In this document: piece by piece, positions 35,263 through 44,157 of the stretch
Layout: each line of letters begins with the position of its first letter
How positions within the stretch are numbered: position 1 is the stretch's first letter
Assembly (NCBI GenBank): GCA_021841025.1
Contig: JAKBWA010000055.1
Span: 1-64,000, forward strand
DNA: 64,000 bases
DNA from: Bacillota bacterium
GTDB taxonomy: Bacteria; Bacillota; Sulfobacillia; Sulfobacillales; Sulfobacillaceae
Reading direction: 5' to 3'
Made by a program: the position numbers and the translations under genes
The notes under the pieces: generated by a model
Told to the model about the DNA's origin: nothing
The model's input: only the letters and a program-made list of their open reading frames with translations
Database searches by the model: none

Positions 35263-36353
35263 TGAATTATGAAGTCATAAGCTTATGGGGTATATGGATA
35301 TTCTTGTTATTGGGTTACGGCATGATGCCTTTTTTAACTCAGAAAACCATTGCATTTGGCGTTCGGATTCCATCCGATATGCGCCAGCATCCCTTTTTGA
35401 GCCTGGTATTGCGCCGGTATTGGCTAGGCGAGGGGCTGGCCGCCATTCTCGTTCTCTTAATCGTTCATTTTTCTCATCTTGTGCGAAGCCCAGCAAGCGG
35501 CTCTGCCATATTGCTAGGCTTAACCCTTATTCTCTTGGCACTGAATTATGTCCTAGCTTTTCTGGCTGTGCATGCCCGCAAAGTCAAGGAAGGATGGTAC
35601 GAAAATCGGCACCAGGCCTCTTTGGCTGTCCCCGGTGCCACAAAACTGAATCCGTGGCTATGGTTATGGTGGGAGATTCCCGCTTGGGCTCTGGCCATGG
35701 GGCTTTTCGTAGCGGGAGTCTTGCGCTACCCCTATTTACCCCGCCGCATTCCGGTGCATTTTAACAGCCAAGGGGTGGCTAATGGCTGGATGAATAAGAA
35801 TATTTTTGTGGTCATCTTCCCAGTGGGCGTAAGTGTCAGCGCTATTTTGCTAGCAACGGGGATATTGTGGCTCGTCGTGTTCAAAACGCGCCCGGATCTA
35901 GACCCCAGTGAACCCCAAAATTCCACAACCAGAAGCCAGATCTTTCACCGCCGCATGATCATCAGCTTAGACATCCTGGCCCTGGCATCTGTATTCACCA
36001 CATCTTTAGCTGCACTGAGCACTTGGGGGATAATTTCTCCGTCCGCTCTGCCCAAAATCATTCCCGTGGCGATGTTGATTGCCCTAGCGGCCATTTTTGC
36101 CATCACCATGAAAACCGGCCAAGAAGGACGCCGCGTTCGTCCCGTGTCCTCAGAAAAGACCGATTCCGTACACTATGATGATGACCGGTTTTGGAAAGGC
36201 GGAATGGTGTACTATAACCCGAATGACCCCAAGATCCTGGTGGATAAACGCTTTGGTGTCGGATGGACGCTAAATTTCGCCCGTCCCAGCGTGTGGGTAG
36301 GGCTGGTGGTATTGATCCTGATTGCGCTCTTTCCCACCATCTGGCATTTATGA
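35262..36353 (+). CDS. DUF1648/DUF5808 membrane protein
   Basis: 363 residues with about eight transmembrane helices. The DUF1648 motif is YLPRRIPVHFNSQGVANGW, after the fifth helix. The C-terminal DUF5808 motif is DRFWKGGMVYYNPNDPKILV, followed by KRFGVGWTLNFARP. This pairing is typical of Firmicutes proteins encoded directly after a YtrA-type GntR regulator. Function is unknown; SdpI, with a related DUF1648 domain, gives immunity to a toxic peptide, so an envelope-defence role is possible. Confidence 0.82.
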   Translation: MNYEVISLWGIWIFLLLGYGMMPFLTQKTIAFGVRIPSDMRQHPFLSLVLRRYWLGEGLAAILVLLIVHFSHLVRSPASGSAILLGLTLILLALNYVLAFLAVHARKVKEGWYENRHQASLAVPGATKLNPWLWLWWEIPAWALAMGLFVAGVLRYPYLPRRIPVHFNSQGVANGWMNKNIFVVIFPVGVSVSAILLATGILWLVVFKTRPDLDPSEPQNSTTRSQIFHRRMIISLDILALASVFTTSLAALSTWGIISPSALPKIIPVAMLIALAAIFAITMKTGQEGRRVRPVSSEKTDSVHYDDDRFWKGGMVYYNPNDPKILVDKRFGVGWTLNFARPSVWVGLVVLILIALFPTIWHL

Positions 36354-36498
36354 TTCGGATGGGAAGGGGGCCATCACAGCAGATGGCAGGAAAAGAATCG
36401 GGCCACACCCCCCAACCATCCTATGGGACTCCGGTTTTTTCACTCATGGACCTTGCAGACCCCGTAGCCACCCGAATCTGGAAGGATTCGAATCATCT

Positions 36499-36534
36499 TG
36501 GCTGAAGAATGCTACACATCTTCAGCCAGTTTCT
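36499..36534 (+). terminator. Hairpin terminator
   Basis: 10-bp arms TGGCTGAAGA and TCTTCAGCCA with a 10-base loop, followed by GTTTCTTCC. Probably ends the gntR-DUF1648 transcript, about 145 bp after its last stop. Confidence 0.6.
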
Positions 36535-36645
36535 TCCCCCCACCTCCTATAATGGGACAAAACCAAGCTGGTGCCGGATTTTCCGGTAGGACAATGCTAA
36601 GCATTCGAAGAGAACAGAGATGTTTGTCTAAAGGAGCTTAAAGCA

Positions 36646-36816
36646 GTGAATATATTGTGCCCAAGGTACTTCCAAACGTATTGCAACAGAAGCAGTGGGC
36701 GTATCCTCTATCCGGCGGGGCTGAATCCTTACGAAGAAAAGATGTCTTCGATGAAGAGCCATTCTAGCTCAACAGGAAAATTTTCGGTAACATGCTACTA
36801 TAGATACAAGAGTTAG
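36646..36816 (+). CDS. Possible small protein (56 residues)
   Basis: A GTG start with AAAGGAG nine bases upstream opens a 56-codon frame containing CPRYFQTYCN and LYPAGLNPYEEK. It ends 77 bp before the Cys-pair protein gene on the same strand. The ribosome binding site is good, but the frame is short, matches nothing I know, and could be chance. Confidence 0.25.
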   Translation: MNILCPRYFQTYCNRSSGRILYPAGLNPYEEKMSSMKSHSSSTGKFSVTCYYRYKS

Positions 36817-36892
36817 GTCATAAGATATGACATGACAGACTATCCCCAAGGCACCATCACCTTTGTGAATTTCAATTGGGAGGCGAAGACTA

Positions 36893-37690
36893 TTGAGCAA
36901 AGCTGCTTGGCCTTTAGAATGGACACTGCTGCAGGATGTCTTTCCACAAGATTCTTGGACAATGCCATTGGCAGAGGAGATCACAGAAGCCGAACGACGT
37001 TATGATGTGTGGCTTCATTGGCATGACGAAGGAATCTATATAGCCCGTACGGACTCGACGCGCAATTGGTGCCCTCTTTGCGCCACTTCCATGGGAGAAC
37101 CCATCAACAGAAGTCAGGTTCTCCCTGAGACCCGCCCCTTTGAATCATGGAATGAGGCCAAAGATCGGTTGATTGAGTGGATCAGGGCTAATGCCGGTAC
37201 CCACTGGATGATTAGCCACCAGATGTCTGATATGACCGGGATTGATATGCAATGCAGGGTGATCAAAAATGATGCGAGTGCGACCTTGCAGCGACTGTTC
37301 CTAATGCTTCAAAGGGACCCTCCTGATGGCGTTAAAGTCTGCGCCCATGAACAATCTGAGTTGTTTTGGGCAGTGGCTACCGAAAACACCCAAACTCCTT
37401 GCCCTTTTTGCACGATGGAAATGCCCAAACAATCACCCGCATCTGTCGTTGTGGACCAAAATGGCAGAGTGGTGGGATTCACAGATAGAGTGATTAGAGC
37501 TTTGGAACAACAGCAGGACCGGGCCTCAGCCGAAACTCTGTACAAGGCTGCCAAAGAGGGTCATCAGCATCCGGTAACCTTGGAAAACCTTGAAGACATC
37601 GACTGCCCCGACTGCCGCCGCGTCGCAGAAGCGCGCTTAAGCCAAGGTCCTTTATCGCCAAGCTATCCCACGGACAGATTGCCGTTCTGA
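36893..37690 (+). CDS. Protein with three CPxC motifs, unknown function
   Basis: 265 residues, cytoplasmic by composition (no signal, no membrane helix). It has three evenly spread Cys pairs (CPLC near 60, CPFC near 168, CPDC near 240), the look of zinc knuckles. The first two halves are similar in layout (charged strand, Trp/Phe-containing segment, CPxC, Pro), suggesting an internal duplication. The start is TTG at 36893, chosen because GGGAGGCG lies nine bases upstream and no ATG is better placed. I do not recognise the family. Confidence 0.6.
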   Translation: MSKAAWPLEWTLLQDVFPQDSWTMPLAEEITEAERRYDVWLHWHDEGIYIARTDSTRNWCPLCATSMGEPINRSQVLPETRPFESWNEAKDRLIEWIRANAGTHWMISHQMSDMTGIDMQCRVIKNDASATLQRLFLMLQRDPPDGVKVCAHEQSELFWAVATENTQTPCPFCTMEMPKQSPASVVVDQNGRVVGFTDRVIRALEQQQDRASAETLYKAAKEGHQHPVTLENLEDIDCPDCRRVAEARLSQGPLSPSYPTDRLPF

Positions 37691-38149
37691 CGACCTTAAT
37701 TGGACAGCTAACACTTCGTTGTATTCATTGGGAACCAATTTGATCGCGGGTTCGTGATCACTTTAGGCCAACCATCGTCCTCGCTTTCTCCTTCCTTATG
37801 TGCAGTCTCGTGAGAAATGCGCTAAAGAAGTGGGCGGTTTGAGAGCGCCGTCCACTTCATATTGGCCAAGAACTTGCTGTGTCAACCCGTTCCATGCACA
37901 CGTTCCCGGACTTGGGGAAGATCACTTCCGGAGTCTCGTTCTAAGAGCAGGGACACAGCCCTCGTATGATGTCTTTCCTCTAATCGTCCGCTACTCTGAA
38001 ACCGAACACAGGATATTGTTATTAATATTTGTTAGTACTCAATATGCATGCTCCATGGGAATTTCTGTGGGTAATTGACGCCAGCTTCCTTTACTAATGC
38101 ATTAAGGTTTTAATACAATATGATTTAAACTGAGGAAAGGACGTGTCCC
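37691..38149. other. Intergenic, nothing supported
   Basis: 459 bp. It holds no gene I can support. The AT-rich end (around 38090-38130) is the likely promoter region of the lipoprotein gene. Confidence 0.4.
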
Positions 38150-38890
38150 ATGCGCTTGCGCAAATCTTTCGTTGTAGCAGGATTAAGTGGACTCGCGGGT
38201 ATTAGTATCGCAGGATGCGGTACATCCAGTCCAACCGTTTCGGCTTCGTCCGTCGCTCATCACATTATTCAGGCCCAATCACAAATCAAATCCTCGCACA
38301 GCGTCATGAGGCTGACTATCAAGGGGTTGCCAAATGGTTCCATAAAACAGACCATCCATTTGTGGACGAAATCTCCCAATTTGGCCCGAAGCTCTGTGGA
38401 CATCAATGGTCATACACAGGTTGTCAGCGTGTCCAATGCCCACACCATAACCATTCTGAATTCCGCCAACAATACCTATATGAGCATGCCTCTTCCCAAA
38501 GGTTCTGCGCTTTCAGCCCAAAACCCCGCCATGCTTACGACAATCTTAAAACACCTTATCTCGCAAAACCATGTGAGCCTGGTGAGTACTAGCGCTAAAA
38601 TCGCCAATCACCCCACCTACGAATTGAAACTGACGCCTAAGAAAAGCAATCAGACTTTAGGATTGTCATCGATGACGCTATGGGTCAACCAGCAAACTTA
38701 CCAACCCTTGGCTATAAACCTGAGTGCGAAATTACCGAACGGCAAAGCCCTCAACGAATCCTTGCGCTATGTGAGCATACAGAATAACGTGTCAGTGCCG
38801 TCCAGCATGTTTCACCTGCAAATTCCCAAAGGGGCCCATAAAATGGCCATACCGGGTCTGCCTGCTTCAACGTCTCAAACTAGCCCCTGA
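38150..38890 (+). CDS. LppX/LolA-like lipoprotein
   Basis: 246 residues. The N terminus is a signal with lipobox IAGC (Cys23). The mature domain shows alternating strands with the rhythm of the LolA/LppX fold (MRLTIKGLPNGSIKQTIHLW, YELKLTPKKSN, MTLWVNQQTYQPLAINLSAK, MFHLQIPKGAH), as in Gram-positive proteins that bind lipid-like ligands at the membrane surface. RBS GAGGAAAGG precedes the ATG. It stands alone; ligand unknown. Confidence 0.7.
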   Translation: MRLRKSFVVAGLSGLAGISIAGCGTSSPTVSASSVAHHIIQAQSQIKSSHSVMRLTIKGLPNGSIKQTIHLWTKSPNLARSSVDINGHTQVVSVSNAHTITILNSANNTYMSMPLPKGSALSAQNPAMLTTILKHLISQNHVSLVSTSAKIANHPTYELKLTPKKSNQTLGLSSMTLWVNQQTYQPLAINLSAKLPNGKALNESLRYVSIQNNVSVPSSMFHLQIPKGAHKMAIPGLPASTSQTSP

Positions 38891-38965
38891 ATGAAGGGAA
38901 GACAAGACCACGATGTGCTGCCCACCCCAGGCCCGGCGTGCTTGTCTTGTTTGTTCACTGTGGTG

Positions 38966-39025
38966 GAGTTCTGTGTGCCCGATCCCACGAAATCTATGCC
39001 TGATATACCTGAGCACACAGAACTC
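38966..39025. repeat. Inverted repeat with 13-bp perfect arms
   Basis: GAGTTCTGTGTGC and its exact complement are separated by 34 bases, 75 bp after the lipoprotein stop. A shorter stem AAGACAAG/CTTGTCTT (38899-38948) lies between. It may be a terminator or processing site; the long loop is unusual. Confidence 0.5.
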
Positions 39026-39407
39026 GGACAAAACATAGCACTTAAAGACCCCTGATTAAAGTCAAACCGTATGTCTTAACTCTGCTGGTGCAAAAAGAAA
39101 GCACAGGGAACAAAGACATATGGACGGATAAAACCTGGGGTGTTAGGAATAGCCAGGAGGGAGTAGAGGCCACAAGAACCGGTATGTTTGGTATCACGAT
39201 TATTTCACGCCACTTTCCTAGTCAAAGCCCGGAAAGAAGGCGAGAAGGCTTTATCAACGTTGTCCGGCAATCCATTTCACTGGGAGTGCGCATCAAGGCT
39301 TTTTTGCCTCTGCCGCACCCTTGTCGTTCTTAAGACGAGAGCTTTTTGAACTATTTCATGAAATCCATGCCGAACAACACCCAAACCTCTCGGCCAATTG
39401 AATGAAC
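39026..39407. other. Intergenic, nothing supported
   Basis: 382 bp with no supported gene; the right end leads into the promoter of the second gntR gene. Confidence 0.4.
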
Positions 39408-39422
39408 TGTATAGTATCTACA
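39408..39422. promoter_or_regulatory. Likely operator of the second gntR gene
   Basis: Inverted repeat TGTA-N7-TACA overlapping a TATAGT -10-like hexamer, 85 bp before the start codon. YtrA-type regulators usually bind such repeats at their own promoter. Confidence 0.4.
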
Positions 39423-39507
39423 CATCAATGAAGATTGAGATAGATCATCATGCTAACAGACTTCAGTGCTCACGGATGTGAGCCGGGACGACGGGAGGAA
39501 TCATACG

Positions 39508-39939
39508 ATGAACAAGAACAAGCCAAAAATTACTCTGGAAACCCAATCAGGCGTACCGCTTTACGTACAGATCCGCGACCAAATCAAAACGGCTATTCAG
39601 TCAGGGCAAATCCCGCCGCAGCACCGTCTGCAAACCATACGGGAATTAGCCCGTAACCTGAAGATTAATCCCAACACAGTAGCGCGGGCCTACCGCGAAT
39701 TGGAATACCAAGGATATCTGAAAACTCTCTCGGGCCGCGGAACCTTTGTCATAGACAAAGATCCGGTGGACAGGGATTTCGAACCGGATTTTTGGATTAT
39801 CGCCGAACTCGAAGACTGTCTAAAACGCATCCAAAATGAATGGCATGTGCCCCCCGATCGATTGCTTCACATGGCCACACATGCGGTAGAAAGAATCTCT
39901 GCCGAAAAAATTCCCACCAAGCTGGGTGACAAAAGATGA
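39508..39939 (+). CDS. GntR regulator, YtrA subfamily
   Basis: 143 residues. The winged-helix part reads PLYVQIRDQIKTAIQSGQIP, LQTIRELARNLKINPNTVARAY, RELEYQGYLKTLSGRGTFV, followed by a short tail. The ATG at 39508 has GGGAGG nine bases upstream. Unlike most of its family no transporter or membrane gene follows: a strong terminator comes 15 bp after the stop. It is therefore an orphan that acts on itself or on genes elsewhere. Confidence 0.85.
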   Translation: MNKNKPKITLETQSGVPLYVQIRDQIKTAIQSGQIPPQHRLQTIRELARNLKINPNTVARAYRELEYQGYLKTLSGRGTFVIDKDPVDRDFEPDFWIIAELEDCLKRIQNEWHVPPDRLLHMATHAVERISAEKIPTKLGDKR

Positions 39940-39953
39940 ATCGATTACAAGAT

Positions 39954-39996
39954 TCGGCCCTCTGAATCCGGCTCACCCGAGTACTCAGAGGGCCGA
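39954..39996 (+). terminator. Strong hairpin terminator
   Basis: Perfect 12-bp arms TCGGCCCTCTGA and TCAGAGGGCCGA with a 19-base loop, 15 bases after the gntR stop. No long T run. Confidence 0.7.
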
Positions 39997-40471
39997 CCCC
40001 TAAAAATCATCCCACGTCTTCACCCCCCATCGCCTCGATGGACAATGGCTGCATTAAAAGCACTCGCAAACCAAAGCAGGATCGGGAAGACAACCTCCGC
40101 CTCAGTTCAAGCCCAGAGTGAAGCTAGCAGGACAGAAAAACCGTGTTACAAGGACTGGCTATTCACACCACGACTTCTTTTTCCATGGGCTCAGGGGACT
40201 ACCGTGGTCTACCAAGAATAATGAAATTCCCCACATTGCGATGATCTAATGTGCACTGCGGAATCGGTTGGATTTCGTTAAAACGAGTCCAAGTAGGCCT
40301 ACCTCTTATGATCCGTTTTTGAGATTTCATGCATGTAAAGCACGACATGTGCTTGAACGCAAAAGGCCGGGACGAAAGGAGAAATATCGGCCGAAGACAT
40401 ATGAAGGCAGACAAAGAGGGACAGGTGTCTTGAGGATCCGCCGGTGGTGATATTCTTGCTGGTAGCAAAAG
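39997..40471. other. Intergenic, nothing supported
   Basis: 475 bp without a supported gene, leading into the DnaA-box cluster. Confidence 0.4.
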
Positions 40472-40502
40472 ATATCCACAATTGTCCACAGACTTATCCA
40501 CA
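40472..40502 (+). promoter_or_regulatory. Cluster of three DnaA-box-like 9-mers
   Basis: ATATCCACA (40472), TTGTCCACA (40482) and the consensus box TTATCCACA (40494) lie head to tail at 10- and 12-bp spacing. About 50 bp of A/T-rich sequence follows. This resembles a DnaA-binding module with an unwinding element, but no dnaA, dnaN or rpmH is nearby. Confidence 0.55.
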
Positions 40503-40557
40503 AAAACTACACAAAAGAAGATATTATTGTTAAACATTTTTCCTTATCTTGACGAAC

Positions 40558-41415
40558 CTACCCTTTTATGGAAACACTCTGTGCATCTTGACCCAATAGA
40601 TGGTACAGGGACAAATTCGGGTCTTGCAGAGCCGGTGCATGGGGCATTTTCACACTGATGCATGCCGCTTGTTCTTTAACCACCCAAGTTTTCTTGTTGT
40701 TAAAGTGGATGGTTAATGTGGCTCCTTGACCAAAATCCGCGGCACAGTGATACAACTCCTGGGGTTGAACCGGCAGAGCATTCAAGAGCTTCACCACAGC
40801 ATCTATTTGCTGGCTTTGAGTCAACGTGAATGACATGGCAGGATGGCCATAGCGCCAGGGTTTGTAGCTCACGTCAATAGACTTCACCGAGGACGGTGAA
40901 GAGATCAGGCTGGATGAGGGACGGGCGGGAACAGAGAGGCGGGCTGAAATATACTGATATTCGGTCAGAGTCGGGGTAATGGGAACAATATTGATACCCA
41001 CCTGATCCACATTCTCCTGGCCTTTGGCAAACAATAGGCCAAAGGTTTCCGACTCCGAATGATTCAGAGACGACAAGGCCCGGCTGATGAGATGGTAGCC
41101 CTGATCTTCCATTTTCCTTATGTACCAATTTTCTACCTGACGGTAAGAGACGGGGACTTTCCACACCGAAGATTGTTGATTGGCCGCTCCGAAGATCAGC
41201 GGCATGGAAAAGGGAGAGGTGATACTCATACTCTGGGTCCTCTGGCTGTTCGGATATACAGGAACAACCTTTTGGTGAGAAGAGTTGCTTTGGGTGATGT
41301 TCTTAGATACTCCAGGCGTTACTTGGGCCTGTGCCATTCCAGCACCCGGAGACAGGCCCACCAATCCTGAAGACAGAACAATAGGCAATCCCCAATGAAC
41401 AATGGCTTTTAGCAT
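40558..41415 (-). CDS. Secreted protein of unknown function
   Basis: 285 residues with a Sec signal peptide (basic start, hydrophobic core, cleavage near AGMAQAQ). The mature part has a low-complexity Ser/Gln segment, then WKVPVSYRQVENWYIRKMEDQGYHLI, a pattern common to extracytoplasmic domains with a small alpha-beta module. Two cysteines (in YHCAADFGQG and EQAACISVKM) could form a disulfide. I do not recognise the family. The ATG at 41415 has GGAGGGATGAG upstream. Confidence 0.7.
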   Translation of the reverse strand: MLKAIVHWGLPIVLSSGLVGLSPGAGMAQAQVTPGVSKNITQSNSSHQKVVPVYPNSQRTQSMSITSPFSMPLIFGAANQQSSVWKVPVSYRQVENWYIRKMEDQGYHLISRALSSLNHSESETFGLLFAKGQENVDQVGINIVPITPTLTEYQYISARLSVPARPSSSLISSPSSVKSIDVSYKPWRYGHPAMSFTLTQSQQIDAVVKLLNALPVQPQELYHCAADFGQGATLTIHFNNKKTWVVKEQAACISVKMPHAPALQDPNLSLYHLLGQDAQSVSIKG

Positions 41416-41646
41416 ACACTCATCCCTCCATCTATTGCTGCCAATACCGTCAAATGCCTCTTACTCCTAACAACGCCTAGGATGGCAAATTGTCACAGGA
41501 AATATGCGTGAGAATAATAAAAATGGTATCCCGACGCCGCGATGGTAAAATGACGCGACAATCGTATCACTACATAAGCCAACCCAGCCCTAAAAAGTAT
41601 GGAGCTGGGTTGGCTGTTTGCAAAATCTCGACCGCGAGATTCCGTC

Positions 41647-42087
41647 CTATGAGATGGTTATCTTAGCCGTAGTTGTTTGACCATCACGCATCGTCATTTG
41701 CAGGGTATATGTTCCGGTAGTGAGGGAATTCGGCAATTCCACGGAGACAAAGTATGGTGACCAGCTTCTAATCGTCAAGGATGTTGTCCCCAACATTACC
41801 GTGCCCGGCATCGTCCCAAAGTTTATGCCGGATACACTGACAATGGATCCGGGTTTGGCAGGGTTAGGATACACCGCACGAATGACCGGTGAAGGTGGTG
41901 GCACCACAGCTTCCACGAAGTAAGGTGTCCACATAGTAATGGAGGCGGATTGTCCACCGATAGTCAGCGTGCCTTTGGATGTTCCCAGATCCGATCCGAA
42001 AATTCGGATGGATTGTCCAACTAAAGCCGGGTTCGGAAAGACGGAACGAATGACAGGGCTCAGCGGCGGCAGTCGGACCGGGCGCAT
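41647..42087 (-). pseudogene. Truncated IPT/TIG-repeat surface protein
   Basis: 146 residues made of two IPT/TIG (Ig-like) repeats of about 70-75 residues: PVIRSVFPNPALVGQSIRIF and PVIRAVYPNPAKPGSIVSVS are the equivalent starts. Such domains occur in exported adhesins or carbohydrate-active proteins, yet there is no signal peptide here, and the reading frame begins exactly where an IS110 fragment starts on the other strand. I infer the 5' part was lost in that insertion or recombination. A cytoplasmic short TIG protein is unlikely. Confidence 0.6.
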
Positions 42088-42400
42088 ATGTTGGTGTGTT
42101 ATGAGGCGCGTCCCACGGGGTTCGAAATGACCCGTCTCCTCGATGAACCGGGAGTCGCCTGCCAGGTGATAGCCCCGGGGCTGGTGCCCCGGGAGGCGAC
42201 TGATCGGGTCAAGACCGATCGGCGCGATGCGCGGAAATTGGCGAGGGCCTTGCGGGCCGACTCTCTGACGCCGATTCGGATCCCGGCCCGATTGGAGGAA
42301 GCTTTTCGCGATTTGATTCGCACGCGGACGCGCCCTGAGGTCTTGTTGTTTTCTCCGCGAACACCTACGGTTCTAGGAAAAAGGCGCACGACACCAGAAT
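42088..42400 (+). mobile_element. IS110-family transposase fragment
   Basis: The + frame VCYEARPTGFEMTRLLDEPG, VACQVIAPGLVPREATDRVK, TDRRDARKLARALRADSLTP is the well-known conserved middle of the IS110 DEDD-type transposase (its TDRRDA motif included). Both ends are missing and the frame degrades after about 42320, so it is a dead fragment. Confidence 0.8.
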
Positions 42401-42869
42401 GTTGATCTGGGCACCACAACATCGCTCCCAGTCGATGCGACCCCGGCAGATCCTGCCGTGACGAGCTTGGCGCCCCATTCTTGGCATACAACTGCAGACA
42501 AAAATTACCCACCCACAGCCCTAATTTTGGCACAGCGGAAAAGACTCTATTATGCATCTTTACCGCGTGCTCACAGTTCAGGCCTCTTTGCGGGAGAGAA
42601 TCTTGGAACGTCCCCTTTTGCCACATTTCATGTTTTCAGGACGCGACAGCTTTCGGAACTGTCTACGACAGATTGTTGGGCTTCTCGCACTGCCTCTCGA
42701 CCATACTCAATTTGAAGTGATGGCGCCGATGCCAGGGTGCCATTCGTGCCTCTTGGGTTTCTTTCAATCCTAACGCCTTTAACATAGACCGAGAGATGAA
42801 ATGTCTCTAATCCTTCCGGAGTCGCTTACCCTGTTACAGCTCGCGCATGCCCCATTTCATACCGAAAAG
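42401..42869. other. Intergenic, nothing supported
   Basis: About 470 bp between the IS110 fragment and the sulfatase operon. It shows no gene I can support; further transposase decay cannot be excluded. Confidence 0.4.
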
Positions 42870-44123
42870 TTATGATGGTTCCGATATTTCTATGCCTTCA
42901 CAGCATTTTTTAAATTTCTTCCCGCTGCCACAAATACAGGGATCATTGCGACCAGGCAATTTCCCGCCGCGTCGTTTGTAGCCGGCGAGTCGCTGCGCTT
43001 TAATGGTCCGCGCCAGTTTCATCATCCGGTCATGACCATAGCGATATACTTGCTGGTAACTTGCACAAAAATAGTCGACATCCACCGTCGTCGCATCGTC
43101 ACCCCAGCGCGTCTCTTCTCGGTTGCGCGGACATCCTCCGTGACAAAATGATAACCATTCGCAACTCTGGCACTTTTGAGGAAGCGTCGGCTTTTTTTGC
43201 AAAAAGCGGTGATAGTTCATATTATGCAAAATCGTGTCCAAGGTCTCTGTTCCGACGTTGCCAACTTTATACTCATCACTCATGTAGAAATCACACGGGT
43301 ACACATCGCCATTCGGTTCAATAATCATCGTCGTAGGACAACTCGCCCGCAAGATACACAGCTCGGCTTCTTCCCCTACATACCTCGCGAGAATATTGTC
43401 AAAAAACCGGACGGAAATGTCTGGTTGCCCATGATTGTACCACTCATCAAAGGCATCACACAAAAATTGTCCGTACTCTTCCGGCGTAATTAAATACCGC
43501 GGCGGATGACCCGGATCTTGCGCTCGAAAATCCATCGCCGGAATAAACTGCACATACGAAAAACCTTCGGATCGATAAAATTGAAATAAGTCCGCCACTC
43601 GGTGAACATTGTGTTCGTGAAGCACCGTTAAGATATTGAAATCTACCTCCGCTCGTCGCAAGTGTTCGATGCCTCGCATCACCCGGCGATAACTCCCGAC
43701 GCCAGCGTGCGTCACACGCCGCGCATCATGAATCTCCTCGGGGCCATCCATACTTACCCCCACTAAAAACTGGTATTGTTTAAAGTACCGCGCCCACGCG
43801 TCGTTAATTAAGGTCCCATTCGTTTGCACCGCATTACTAATAATCGTATGCGGATACGCATACTGGGCCTGATAATACACGACCTCTTCAAAAAACTTCA
43901 ATCCCGCCAGAAGAGGCTCTCCCCCTTGCCAGGCAAACGATGCCACACCCCCTTGCACATATTTCATATATTCCTGAAGGAATTTTTTCAGCAACGGTGT
44001 TTCAATTTGGTGAACTTTGGGACCGATTTTTCCCCCAACCCGGCTATAATAGCAATAGTCACAAGCTAAGTTACAATCCTCCGAGACCGTCTTCCACATG
44101 ACTGCGACGTTGCTGGTAGACAT
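42870..44123 (-). CDS. Radical-SAM sulfatase-maturating enzyme with SEC-C tail
   Basis: About 417 residues. Radical SAM motif CNLACDYC (Cys17, Cys21, Cys24 of the chosen start) holds the first 4Fe-4S cluster. Cys clusters in the second half (CPTTMIIEPNGDVYPCDFY and CQSCEWLSFCHGGCPRNR) are the SPASM-type auxiliary-cluster ligands of anaerobic sulfatase-maturating enzymes. The enzyme converts the sulfatase active-site Cys to formylglycine without oxygen. The last 25 residues are a SEC-C zinc motif (GRNDPCICGSGKKFKKCC), an added tail that may aid binding. It is the last gene of the operon, directly after its two presumed substrates. Confidence 0.9.
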   Translation of the reverse strand: MSTSNVAVMWKTVSEDCNLACDYCYYSRVGGKIGPKVHQIETPLLKKFLQEYMKYVQGGVASFAWQGGEPLLAGLKFFEEVVYYQAQYAYPHTIISNAVQTNGTLINDAWARYFKQYQFLVGVSMDGPEEIHDARRVTHAGVGSYRRVMRGIEHLRRAEVDFNILTVLHEHNVHRVADLFQFYRSEGFSYVQFIPAMDFRAQDPGHPPRYLITPEEYGQFLCDAFDEWYNHGQPDISVRFFDNILARYVGEEAELCILRASCPTTMIIEPNGDVYPCDFYMSDEYKVGNVGTETLDTILHNMNYHRFLQKKPTLPQKCQSCEWLSFCHGGCPRNREETRWGDDATTVDVDYFCASYQQVYRYGHDRMMKLARTIKAQRLAGYKRRGGKLPGRNDPCICGSGKKFKKCCEGIEISEPS

Positions 44124-44157
44124 CGAGAAAATCACCCTCTTCGCAAATGAATTTTAC

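Noticed and set aside
36480-36500. tRNA-like T-loop sequence (GATTCGAATC)
   Set aside because: No acceptor stem, anticodon arm or CCA context could be found around it.
40472-40550. Chromosomal origin oriC
   Set aside because: DnaA-like boxes are present, but no dnaA, dnaN, rpmH, parA/B or similar gene is in the window, and three boxes are few for an origin.
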